From: Crocinitomicaceae bacterium
GTDB lineage: Bacteria > Bacteroidota > Bacteroidia > Flavobacteriales_D > Sanyastnellaceae
Assembly: GCA_020848015.1 (NCBI GenBank)
Contig: JADLBA010000049.1
Span: forward strand, 1-16,666
Direction of reading: 5' to 3'
Length of the DNA stretch: 16,666 nt
A program made the translations under genes and the position numbers. Under the pieces are notes generated by a model. It was not told where the DNA came from and did not search any database. It worked only from the letters and a program-made list of their open reading frames with translations. Shown here one piece after another: positions 1 to 7,264 of the stretch (position 1 is the stretch's first letter; every line of letters begins with the position of its first letter).

Positions 1-521
1 AAATCGTTGTACTCGATAATACTCTCAGCCAGCAGGGCGAACCGGTAGATCTCTACACAATAGGGCAGGGGCAGGTAGAACTGGTGGCAGGGTCGCGTGG
101 TGATGCATTCTGGTTATGGGATGTGCTGAATGCTGAACTGATCAGAGTAGATCAGCAGTTCCGGAAAATGAATTCAACAGGAAACCTTGCCACACTTCTC
201 GGGGTAGGTCTGCTTCCTGTACAAGTGGTTGAAAAAGGAAGTTATGTTTATCTTGTTGATCCTGTCGAGGGAATATTTGTTTTTGATCTGTATGGCAATT
301 ACCGCACGAGAATAAAAGCAGAGATACAGGGACGAATTGTTGTTTCAGACGAACGGATTTTTTTCAGAAATGAAAATGATTTATCCATTCTTGAACCGGA
401 TAAGATCACAGAGAAAGTTATTGCTTTTCCAGATTCGGTGCGGGGCGATTTTCAATTTTTTCGCCAGCGACTCTATATCCTGAATCCGAATGGACTGGGT
501 ATCTACAGGCTGTCTGAATAA
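1..521 (+). CDS. Hypothetical protein, propeller-like repeats (5' truncated by window)
   Basis: The frame is open from the first bases of the window (first full codon at position 3), so this is the C-terminal 172 residues or so of a longer protein. A GTG at 84 is only an internal codon and there is no reason to choose it as a start. The visible part has recurring short blocks of the form 'D..N....L/V' and 'W..D..N..L..VD', with beta-strand-like alternation ('YLVDPVEGIFVFDLYGNY', 'NPNGLGIYRL'), which suggests blades of a beta-propeller. No catalytic motif, membrane segment or signal peptide is visible, but the N-terminus is missing. From memory, similar proteins of unknown function occur next to deoxynucleoside kinase genes in Bacteroidota. 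It ends in TAA 181 bp before that gene, and a hairpin with a T-run lies in between. Function unknown; reality as a gene is fairly sure, the fold is inference. Confidence 0.75.
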   Translation, partial: IVVLDNTLSQQGEPVDLYTIGQGQVELVAGSRGDAFWLWDVLNAELIRVDQQFRKMNSTGNLATLLGVGLLPVQVVEKGSYVYLVDPVEGIFVFDLYGNYRTRIKAEIQGRIVVSDERIFFRNENDLSILEPDKITEKVIAFPDSVRGDFQFFRQRLYILNPNGLGIYRLSE

Positions 522-616
522 GCGGTGTTTGTCTCAAAACTTTTAAACACTCAAGAACGTCGGTTCCGTGAATCCCTTGGTAAACAAGGGGGGAAAATCA
601 TCAAATATCAACATAT

Positions 617-669
617 AGAGAATAGGCCACGCAATAGCTAACAATGCATTTTGGCCATTCTCTTTTTTT
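617..669 (+). terminator. Probable intrinsic terminator after the first gene
   Basis: The arm at 617-629 (AGAGAATAGGCCA) pairs with 652-663 (TGGCCATTCTCT) as 12 base pairs with one bulged A, enclosing a 22-nt loop, and is followed directly by a run of seven T (664-669 plus the preceding T). This is a good intrinsic terminator geometry except for the large loop. It would end transcription from the upstream gene 33 bp before the deoxynucleoside kinase start. It is also nested inside a longer inverted repeat (561-568/677-684), so an attenuator or leader-structure role is an alternative. Confidence 0.55.
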
Positions 670-702
670 ATACTTTCGGAACCGTAATTACCTAAATAGA
701 TT

Positions 703-1320
703 ATGCACATTGCCATCGCAGGAAATATTGGTTCCGGTAAAACTACCCTCACCACTCTCATTGCCAAACACTATAAATACCAGCCACACTTTGAGGAGGT
801 TGATGAGAATCCATACTTAATTGACTTCTATAAGGATATGCAACGCTGGTCGTTCAATCTTCAGGTTTTCTTTTTGAAGAGCCGCTTTCGCCAACTGATA
901 GAATTGAAGCAGAGTGCAAGGAAAATCGTTCAAGACCGGACAATTTACGAAGACGCATTCATTTTCGCCCCGAATCTTCATGCTATGGGACTGATGACAA
1001 CCCGTGATTTTGAGAACTATGTGGACCTTTTCAACTTAATGGATGAGTTCATCACTCCGCCCAGTTTGTTGATATACCTGCGTGCCACTGTCCCTGCACT
1101 GGTCAACAATATTCAGAAACGAGGACGGGAATATGAAGAAGCCATCCGCCTCGACTACCTTACACGACTCAACGAGAGGTACGAAGCGTGGATATCAACC
1201 TACAACAAAGGGAAGATGCTTGTGATAGATGTGGATGATAATAGATTCCATGAAAAGCCCGAAGACTTGGGTAAAATCATTTCCGGTATTGATGGCCAGT
1301 TAAACGGACTGTTCAAATAG
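703..1320 (+). CDS. Deoxynucleoside kinase (dAK/dGK-type)
   Basis: A 205-residue cytosolic kinase that phosphorylates deoxynucleosides to 5'-monophosphates in the salvage pathway. The P-loop GNIGSGKT is at residues 7-14. The Glu-containing EEVDENPYL segment (31-39) corresponds to the catalytic/nucleoside-binding motif, and DRTIYED (78-84) matches the family's (D/E)R(S/T) motif. A basic lid-like stretch QKRGREYE lies near 140. The length matches the bacterial dNK family (about 200-220 residues). The ATG at 703 begins directly at the first beta strand of the fold, so the start is well fixed; there is no obvious Shine-Dalgarno, as is common in Bacteroidota. It appears to be a single-gene unit: a terminator-like hairpin lies upstream and a strong terminator just downstream. 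Which base it prefers (dA, dG or dC) cannot be read from the sequence. Confidence 0.93.
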   Translation: MHIAIAGNIGSGKTTLTTLIAKHYKYQPHFEEVDENPYLIDFYKDMQRWSFNLQVFFLKSRFRQLIELKQSARKIVQDRTIYEDAFIFAPNLHAMGLMTTRDFENYVDLFNLMDEFITPPSLLIYLRATVPALVNNIQKRGREYEEAIRLDYLTRLNERYEAWISTYNKGKMLVIDVDDNRFHEKPEDLGKIISGIDGQLNGLFK

Positions 1321-1364
1321 CTCCTTTTTGTGTCTGCTCCCGTGCTGAATGTATGAATTTGCGG

Positions 1365-1397
1365 TGCGTAGGAAATAGTACTTCCTGCGCATTTTTT
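1365..1397 (+). terminator. Intrinsic terminator of the deoxynucleoside kinase gene
   Basis: The stem TGCGTAGGAA (1365-1374) pairs with TTCCTGCGCA (1382-1391) over 10 bp with one G-U wobble. The loop is 7 nt and TTTTTT follows at 1392-1397. It lies 45 bp after the stop codon. In the reverse direction there is no T-run, so it serves only the plus strand. Confidence 0.85.
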
Positions 1398-1530
1398 CCC
1401 AACTATCATTCTGCGCCATATCTGCATTTGGCTCTATAGAACTAATGGATGGTTGCTCCCTTTTCTGCCGGTTCGAGTTATATGCCTTTCAGGGGAGCGA
1501 GACAAGAAAGAATTAAATTCGCTTTCGCAC

Positions 1531-1902
1531 TCATTTCTTAAAAATAAAATATACCGATATAATAAGGAAAGCAAAGCCCACAAGGTGATTCCATTTAATG
1601 CTTTCATTTTTGAAAAAGACAACGGTGAACAATGTAAAAACAACAATGGCAACTATTTCTTGTATCACTTTCAGTTGCCAGAGATTGAACGGGCCGCCGT
1701 TTTCAGTATAACCCATCCGGTTAGCGGGCACCTGTAGAGAGTACTCGAACAGTGCAATGCCCCAGCTAAGGAGTATTACTCCAAATAATCCTAATTGGCT
1801 GAACCAAGAGTATTGTTTGAAGCGGAGATGCCCATACCATGCAAATGTCATAAAGGCGTTGGAGGCAAACAACAATGCAATTGTGAAAATAGCTTTCTTC
1901 AT
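1531..1902 (-). CDS. DUF486 (DMT-superfamily-like) small membrane protein
   Basis: A 123-residue integral inner-membrane protein with four predicted hydrophobic helices (about residues 3-21, 33-52, 75-96 and 104-121). The central block 'NRMGYTENGGPFNLWQLKVIQE' (split here: NRMGYTENGG, PFNLWQLKVIQE) is the recognisable signature of the DUF486 family, which resembles half of a drug/metabolite transporter. Its molecular function is not known. The frame is open 20 codons further upstream, but family members begin at the MKKAIFTIAL-like first helix, so the ATG at 1902 was chosen. It lies 172 bp downstream of hppA on the same strand; the gap makes co-transcription uncertain. No clear terminator was seen after it. 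Confidence 0.88.
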   Translation of the reverse strand: MKKAIFTIALLFASNAFMTFAWYGHLRFKQYSWFSQLGLFGVILLSWGIALFEYSLQVPANRMGYTENGGPFNLWQLKVIQEIVAIVVFTLFTVVFFKNESIKWNHLVGFAFLIISVYFIFKK

Positions 1903-2074
1903 GAAGAGATATGGATGCAATGGTCTGCAACCAATTAATAAAATAGGTTGAGTAGCCCTCAATAAAAGTTATTGGCTGGTACTCCAACTGATCTCCTATT
2001 CTTCCGAAAGAACAAAGGTCAGTTGCGATTTTTGTTCATTTGTAATTCCTTTGAGAGTAACATTTTCTATAATA

Positions 2075-4396
2075 TCAAACGTGTTCTTGTTCAGAGCATT
2101 CACACACTTTCGGGATTAACGCGCCCCGGTATAAAGTGCAAAAAGTGAAAACAGAAGGAGTATCTTCGGTTTCCCTCACGTTGCTTTCCGATGAAACGGC
2201 TCCAGCACTGATTTGTAGGAGATCATTATTAGTAACTTCGATTTTTTCTTTGCGGAGTTCGCCATTGGTATGTGTTTCTTTTTGACTGATGTGTGGTGCG
2301 AGGATCAGAGCGACGATAGACATGAGTTTGATCAATATATTCATTGAAGGGCCCGAAGTATCTTTGAAGGGATCTCCTACGGTATCACCTGTTACAGAGG
2401 CTTTGTGTGGCTCTGATTTTTTATAATACACCTGCCCGTTGATGTCCACTCCTTTTTCAAATGATTTTTTTGCATTGTCCCAAGCGCCACCGGCGTTGCT
2501 CTGGAACATTCCCATCAGCACTCCACATACTGTTACGCCGGCGAGTAGGCCCCCCAGTACTTCGGGGCCGAAAGTAAAACCAACGATTACAGGAACGATT
2601 AATGCAATTGCGCCGGGGGCTATCATTTCACGAATAGAAGCCTTGGTAGAAATTGCAACACATTTTTCGTATTCAGGCTTTGCTTTGTACTCCATGATTC
2701 CCGGAATCTCTCGAAACTGACGTCGAACTTCATTCACCATATCCATTGCAGCACGGCCAACAGCAGCGATAGCGAGTGATGAGAAAATGAAAGGAATCAT
2801 ACCGCCGACAAACAAACCCGCGAGTACGTCTGCTTTGTAAATATCAATATGAGAAATTCCTGCAACCCCCACAAATGCTGCGAAGAGCGCAAGTGATGTA
2901 AGCGCAGCAGAAGCAATTGCAAATCCTTTTCCGGTTGCTGCCGTAGTATTGCCCACTGCATCAAGATTATCCGTACGGTGCCGGACTTCTTCCGGAAGCT
3001 GGCTCATCTCCGCGATTCCACCTGCGTTGTCTGCTATAGGCCCGAATGCATCAATAGCCAGTTGCATAGCGGTAGTTGCCATCATTCCCGCAGCAGCGAT
3101 AGCCACACCATAGAGACCGGCGCAGTAATACGAACCGAAGATTCCACTCGCAAGAACAAGAATTGGTAGTACCGTTGATTCCATACCTACTGCAAGGCCA
3201 CCAATAATATTTGTTGCGTGACCTGTGCCCGACTGACGTACAATGCTCAATACAGGACGCTTGCCCATTGCGGTGTAGTATTCCGTGATAATGCTCATCA
3301 ATGTGCCAACTACAAGACCGACCATGATGGCCCAAAACACTCCCATTTTGGTGATGGCCTCGCCACGTGCTGCATCTGTCCAGTTCATGGTGTCCGGCAA
3401 CATCCAGTTCACAACGAAATAAGAAGCAATTGCTGTCAGGATAATAGAAGACCAGTTGCCCATATTAAGTGCCCCCTGAACATTTCCTTTTTCATCTTTT
3501 ACGCGGACGAACAGCATACCGAGAATAGAGAAAACAATTCCGAGACCTGCGAGCATCATGGGGAGCAATACCGGGGCAATACCTCCGAATGAGTCGTTTG
3601 ACACAAGTTCGCGGCCAAGTACCATAGTGGCAAGGATCGTCGCAACGTATGAACCGAAAAGGTCGGCTCCCATACCGGCGACATCGCCCACGTTATCTCC
3701 TACATTGTCTGCGATAGTGGCAGGGTTTCGCACATCGTCTTCCGGAATTCCAGCTTCTACTTTTCCTACGAGGTCAGCACCTACATCAGCAGCCTTAGTA
3801 TAAATACCGCCGCCCACACGGGCAAAAAGGGCAATGGACTCCGCTCCTAATGAGAAGCCGGCAAGCACTTCTAACGCTTTTTCCATTTCTACTCCGTTCA
3901 CACTTCCACCGGTATTCAACACATAAATCTGATAGAAGGCGATGAAAAGCGACCCAAGACCGAGCACCGCAAGACCTGCTACGCCAAGCCCCATTACAGA
4001 GCCTCCGGTAAATGAAACTTTGAGTGCCTGCTTCAGGCTGGTTCTTGCAGCTTGTGTAGTGCGTACATTAGCTTTCGTGGCAATACGCATCCCGATGTAA
4101 CCGGCGAGTGCAGAAAACACAGCCCCAATAATAAAAGACAAGGCGATAACAGGGCTGGAAGTTTCTACAGTTGTTCCTAACCATGCGAGCAATATGGCAG
4201 CAATTACTACAAAATAGCTAAGTATTTTCCACTCTGCTCTGAGGAAGGCCATTGCTCCATCGGCAATGTAACCGGCTAACTGTTTCATATTGGCTTCACC
4301 GGCATCCTGCTTGCTGACCCACGCCGACTTTACGGCCATTGCAATGAGGCCGACAATACCTAATGCCGGTACGGCATAAATAAGGTTTTCTAACAT
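2075..4396 (-). CDS. hppA: Membrane-bound K+-stimulated pyrophosphatase, ion-translocating
   Basis: A 773-residue polytopic enzyme that hydrolyses cytosolic pyrophosphate and pumps Na+ and/or H+ out across the inner membrane. The signature KAADVGADLVGKVE is at residues 201-214, followed by EDDVRNPATIADNVGDNVGD (219-238; most relatives have P where this has V222) and a C-terminal acidic site around DNAGG (456-460). In GNTTAATGKG (482-491) the Ala486/Gly489 pair corresponds to the Ala/Gly pair typical of K+-dependent enzymes (independent ones carry Lys/Thr). Glu186 in GAESIALFARVGGG matches the gate Glu of Na+-pumping members, so Na+ (or Na+/H+) transport is inferred. The frame is open to 4474, but the first helix starts at MLENLIYAV and a promoter sits within the longer version, so 4396 is the start. 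The tail after the last helix (about 68 residues) is unusual; see findings. Confidence 0.95.
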   Translation of the reverse strand: MLENLIYAVPALGIVGLIAMAVKSAWVSKQDAGEANMKQLAGYIADGAMAFLRAEWKILSYFVVIAAILLAWLGTTVETSSPVIALSFIIGAVFSALAGYIGMRIATKANVRTTQAARTSLKQALKVSFTGGSVMGLGVAGLAVLGLGSLFIAFYQIYVLNTGGSVNGVEMEKALEVLAGFSLGAESIALFARVGGGIYTKAADVGADLVGKVEAGIPEDDVRNPATIADNVGDNVGDVAGMGADLFGSYVATILATMVLGRELVSNDSFGGIAPVLLPMMLAGLGIVFSILGMLFVRVKDEKGNVQGALNMGNWSSIILTAIASYFVVNWMLPDTMNWTDAARGEAITKMGVFWAIMVGLVVGTLMSIITEYYTAMGKRPVLSIVRQSGTGHATNIIGGLAVGMESTVLPILVLASGIFGSYYCAGLYGVAIAAAGMMATTAMQLAIDAFGPIADNAGGIAEMSQLPEEVRHRTDNLDAVGNTTAATGKGFAIASAALTSLALFAAFVGVAGISHIDIYKADVLAGLFVGGMIPFIFSSLAIAAVGRAAMDMVNEVRRQFREIPGIMEYKAKPEYEKCVAISTKASIREMIAPGAIALIVPVIVGFTFGPEVLGGLLAGVTVCGVLMGMFQSNAGGAWDNAKKSFEKGVDINGQVYYKKSEPHKASVTGDTVGDPFKDTSGPSMNILIKLMSIVALILAPHISQKETHTNGELRKEKIEVTNNDLLQISAGAVSSESNVRETEDTPSVFTFCTLYRGALIPKVCECSEQEHV

Positions 4397-4443
4397 ACTA
4401 TTAACGGTTTTAAATTGATTCTCTGGTTTGATTAAAGCGGGCG

Positions 4444-4475
4444 CAAAAATAGACGAACAAGACTTGGAGGCCAAA
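4444..4475 (-). promoter_or_regulatory. Bacteroidota-type -33/-7 promoter of hppA
   Basis: On the minus strand TTTG (plus-strand 4472-4475) is followed after 20 nt by TATTTTTG (4444-4451), matching the Bacteroidota primary sigma consensus TTTG-N19/20-TAnnTTTG. Transcription would begin near 4437, giving a leader of about 40 nt before the ATG at 4396. This excludes the longer open frame beginning at 4474 as the translated form. Confidence 0.65.
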
Positions 4476-4590
4476 CTGACAATCAGTGTGTTAGAATATG
4501 GTCATGAAAAGTCAGGTCAATTCAGCGTTATCAGGCAGACAAAACCGACCTTTTGCTTATCCATAAAAATACCGCTTGAGTACGGCCTTT

Positions 4591-4884
4591 TGTCTTAGCC
4601 CCCTGAAATGCTGGAGAAAAATCCTAAATCAATTATAGGTCTTCAGTAAATTTACCTAAGCATGAAAAAGCGAAGAAAATTTACCTCACAGGTGTACCCG
4701 CCTATTTTGCAGGAAGCTCGACGGGAAGGACGGATGGAGACCATTCGGAAGTACAATCTGTTCTCTCTCTTTTTGATCGTTGGCGGATGAAGTATGAAAC
4801 AGGGGCATCAATGGTTTATCAAACCAGTATAATGGGATTGATCCCGTTCATCGTGATCTGAAGATGAAAACCAACGACTTTTTT
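4591..4884 (+). pseudogene. Decayed transposase orfA (IS3-family-like) remnant
   Basis: Translation from the ATG at 4662 gives MKKRRKFTSQVYPP..., with the basic MKKRRKFT start and EARREGRMETIRKYNL, like the helix-turn-helix orfA of IS3-type elements, before a stop at 4788. The similarity continues in the frame of 4775 (FDRWRMKYETG, after a CTCTCTCT slippage tract). It then passes to the frame of 4804 (GINGLSNQY.GIDPVHRDLK), and with one more base restored to DENQRL, the usual orfA leucine-zipper region. At least three frameshifts are therefore needed. TGTCTTAGCCCCCTG at 4591 could be the old left end, but no matching right end was found. Family assignment rests on recalled motif patterns. Confidence 0.6.
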
Positions 4885-4886
4885 AG

Positions 4887-5108
4887 GCGATTGAGAACGA
4901 CAGACACAATAACAGAATTAAAACCCCTTTCAATTCAGTTGAAGAACTTGTTGAAACCTCCAACACAATTTTAAACAGAAGAAAATCAAGAGCAGGTAAA
5001 TCTCTTGAGCACCATTTGGCAGAAGTATTTTCAAACCGTAGGCATCATTACATTGGCCTGTCTCATTTATCCGGATGCGGATTAAAGTTACCGGTGCTAC
5101 TACTATAA
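4887..5108 (+). pseudogene. Fragment of an EcoRII-like (C-terminal domain) restriction endonuclease
   Basis: In the frame of 4887 the translation FNSVEELVETSNTILN followed by RRKSRAGKSLEHHLAEVFSN (about 4929-5036) matches the start of the EcoRII C-terminal catalytic domain, where R(R/K)SRAGK(S)LE..L is a hallmark. The family's next landmark, a KPDF(I/L)FP block that contributes to the PD-(D/E)xK site, is reduced to a possible LIYPDAD in another frame at about 5066-5088. The KTTCKDRWRQ block does not appear. There is no start codon, the remainder of the gene is absent, and the frame closes at 5108. It abuts the transposase remnant, so an insertion may have destroyed the gene, which later decayed. 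No cognate methyltransferase is seen in the window. Confidence 0.6.
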
Positions 5109-5251
5109 TAAAAAAAGCGAAACTAAAATTGTCCTCTCTTCATTAAGTAAGGTGCACCGGCACTACGGTTTCCAAGAGTCACCGAATGCTTTTTTTGTGC
5201 AACCGTTTATAACCGGACATCTGAAGATGACAAAAGAAGCACTATTTTCGC

Positions 5252-5272
5252 ACCCCTTTTCAGGGAAGGGGT
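5252..5272 (+). promoter_or_regulatory. Hairpin in the presumed typA leader
   Basis: A perfect 7-bp inverted repeat, ACCCCTT (5252-5258) and AAGGGGT (5266-5272), with a 7-nt loop, lies 46 bp before the typA start. It has no T-run, so it is not a terminator. A TATTTTCG just upstream (5243-5250) is one mismatch from the TAnnTTTG -7 box, but it lacks a good -33 element. If transcription starts near there, the hairpin would be at the 5' end of the mRNA. Confidence 0.35.
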
Positions 5273-5318
5273 TGTCTGAATGATCGGCCAACCTGGTAGA
5301 AACACAGAAACCGGATAC

Positions 5319-7127
5319 ATGGAAAAAATCAGAAATATCGCGATTATCGCCCACGTTGACCATGGAAAAACCACGTTGGTGGATAAAATGCTTTTGATGG
5401 CCAGGACTTTTCGCGATAATCAGGTAATGGGAGAGTTAATTCTCGACAACAACGACCTGGAAAGAGAGCGGGGGATCACCATACTGGCGAAAAATGTTTC
5501 TATTAATTACAAAGGATATAAAATCAACATTATTGATACCCCTGGACACAGTGATTTTGGAGGTGAGGTAGAGCGGGTGTTGAAGATGGCAGAAGGTGCA
5601 TTGTTATTGGTAGATGCATTTGAAGGGCCGATGCCCCAGACGAGGTTCGTTCTTCAGAAAGCAATACAACTCGGACTGAAACCTATTGTAGTTATCAATA
5701 AAGTGGACAAGGAAAACTGCACACCCGACGAGGTACATGAGGCAGTATTTGATTTAATGTTCAATCTTGGCGCTACCGAAGAACAACTCGATTTTCCAAC
5801 GGCTTATGGAGCCGCAAAACAGGGCTGGATGAGTACCGATTGGAAAGTAAAAACGGACTCCATAGAGCCGTTGCTCGATATGGTTATTGAACACGTTCCC
5901 GCACCGGTATCAAGAACTGGTATTCCACAAATGCTGGTTACGTCACTGGATTATTCTGCTTATACGGGAAGGATGGCCATTGGCAAACTTCATCGTGGAG
6001 AGTTGCGTCCCGGAATGCCAGTCGCCCTAGTGAAAAGAGATTCATCGGTCATCAAAGGGCGCATTAAAGAACTCTACACTTTTGAAGGGCTTGGCAAAAG
6101 AAAAGTAGAGTCGGTTGTCTCTGGTGATATCTGCGCGATTAATGGTATGGAAGAATTTGAAATTGGAGATACTTTTTCTGATGCAGAAAATCCCGAAGCA
6201 TTGCCTACCATTGCGGTGGATGAGCCGACTATGAGCATGCTTTTCACAATCAATGATTCCCCTTTTTTTGGAAAGGAAGGAAAATTTGTAACCAGCCGGC
6301 ACATCAAAGATCGCCTCACCCGTGAACTGGAAAAAAACCTTGCTCTGCGCGTTGAAGAAACCGATAAGGCCGATCGCTTCAATGTTTTTGGAAGGGGGGT
6401 ACTCCATCTTTCAGTGCTTATCGAAACGATGAGAAGGGAGGGATATGAGCTTCAAATTGGTCAGCCGCGGGCGCTTATCAAGGAGATCAACGGACAAAAG
6501 CATGAACCTATTGAAGAATTGACAATTGATCTTCCGGGAGATATGACGGGCATCGCTATCGAAGCTATAACAAAAAGAAAGGGAGAAATGAAAAACCTTG
6601 AGCCACGCGGCGAAAGAACCGTGTTGGAGTTTGAGGTTCCATCGCGTGGCATTATCGGCCTTCGCAGTTATATGCTCACAGCTACGCAGGGAGAAGCTAT
6701 TATGTCGCACCGATATAAAGAATACCAGCCGATGAAAGGGGATATTCCGGGACGTATCAACGGATCACTGATCTCCATGGAGACAGGCAATGCAGTGGCA
6801 TACAGCATCAGCAATCTGCAGGATCGCGGCAAATTTTTTATTGATGCAATGGAAGAAGTATATGAAGGCCAGGTGATAGGTGAGCATACCCGCGATAATG
6901 ACCTCGTGGTGAATGTTACCAAGACCAAACAATTGACGAATATGCGTGCTTCTGGCAGCGATGAAAAGGCGAGAATGGCTCCGGCCATTAAATTCAGCCT
7001 TGAAGAAGCGCTGGAGTATATTCAGGCCGATGAATATGTTGAGGTAACGCCAAAATCAATCCGTCTCAGGAAAGTTTATCTTAAAGAACACGACCGGAAA
7101 CGCTTCGCGAAGGAATTTGCACAATAA
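5319..7127 (+). CDS. typA: Ribosome-associated translational GTPase TypA/BipA
   Basis: A 602-residue cytosolic GTPase of the EF-G/LepA class that binds ribosomes and is linked to cold and stress adaptation and large-subunit assembly. G-domain motifs are all present: AHVDHGKT (residues 11-18), RERGITI (49-55), DTPGH (73-77) and NKVD (127-130). The beta-barrel domain II, an EF-G-like domain and the BipA-specific C-terminal region follow, with SRGIIGLRSYMLT and LVVNVTKTKQLTNMRASGSDE being typical. The length agrees with the usual 600-610. The frame is open 13 codons upstream to 5280, but relatives start directly before the IRNIAIIAHVDHGKT strand, so the ATG at 5319 is preferred. It is transcribed alone, with a terminator immediately downstream. 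Confidence 0.96.
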   Translation: MEKIRNIAIIAHVDHGKTTLVDKMLLMARTFRDNQVMGELILDNNDLERERGITILAKNVSINYKGYKINIIDTPGHSDFGGEVERVLKMAEGALLLVDAFEGPMPQTRFVLQKAIQLGLKPIVVINKVDKENCTPDEVHEAVFDLMFNLGATEEQLDFPTAYGAAKQGWMSTDWKVKTDSIEPLLDMVIEHVPAPVSRTGIPQMLVTSLDYSAYTGRMAIGKLHRGELRPGMPVALVKRDSSVIKGRIKELYTFEGLGKRKVESVVSGDICAINGMEEFEIGDTFSDAENPEALPTIAVDEPTMSMLFTINDSPFFGKEGKFVTSRHIKDRLTRELEKNLALRVEETDKADRFNVFGRGVLHLSVLIETMRREGYELQIGQPRALIKEINGQKHEPIEELTIDLPGDMTGIAIEAITKRKGEMKNLEPRGERTVLEFEVPSRGIIGLRSYMLTATQGEAIMSHRYKEYQPMKGDIPGRINGSLISMETGNAVAYSISNLQDRGKFFIDAMEEVYEGQVIGEHTRDNDLVVNVTKTKQLTNMRASGSDEKARMAPAIKFSLEEALEYIQADEYVEVTPKSIRLRKVYLKEHDRKRFAKEFAQ

Positions 7128-7136
7128 TTTCCGCGT

Positions 7137-7162
7137 AAGGCCGCTAGAGGGACGGCCTTTTT
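7137..7162 (+). terminator. Intrinsic terminator of typA
   Basis: AAGGCCG (7137-7143) pairs with CGGCCTT (7153-7159) over 7 bp with a 9-nt loop, and the T-run extends to 7162. It starts 10 bp after the typA stop codon. Confidence 0.85.
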
Positions 7163-7243
7163 CATGTACAAAAGTCTTTGTTATTCACAGGCTTTGTTGG
7201 ATTGATTAACCTTTTTTTATGGTCTGATCTGTGCTTGGGAATG

Positions 7244-7251
7244 TACATTTG
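7244..7251 (+). promoter_or_regulatory. Candidate -7 box of the S41 protease gene
   Basis: TACATTTG matches TAnnTTTG exactly and lies 14 bp before the first ATG at 7265. No clean TTTG is seen 19-23 bp upstream; TTTTTTTAT at 7212-7220 is the nearest T-rich stretch. Transcription would start near 7258, a very short leader for the first ATG, which would favour one of the later ATGs. Confidence 0.35.
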
Positions 7252-7264
7252 AATCTATAAAAAA

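Noticed and set aside
1455..1498. GGTTCGAGT (1470-1478), resembling a tRNA T-loop, inside a GCTCCC/GGGAGC inverted repeat
   Set aside because: No acceptor stem, D-arm or anticodon arm can be built around it; the 6-bp repeat has a loop of over 30 nt and no T-run in either direction.
1453..1737. 94-codon plus-strand frame over the end of the DUF486 gene
   Set aside because: It overlaps the antisense of a recognised membrane protein and shows no protein-like features.
5151..5158. GGTGCACC palindrome as a regulator or recombination site
   Set aside because: A single 8-bp palindrome occurs readily by chance and nothing around it supports a function.
5163..5363. Minus-strand frame across the typA start and leader
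   Set aside because: It overlaps the conserved typA G1 region and has no ribosome binding site or recognisable product.
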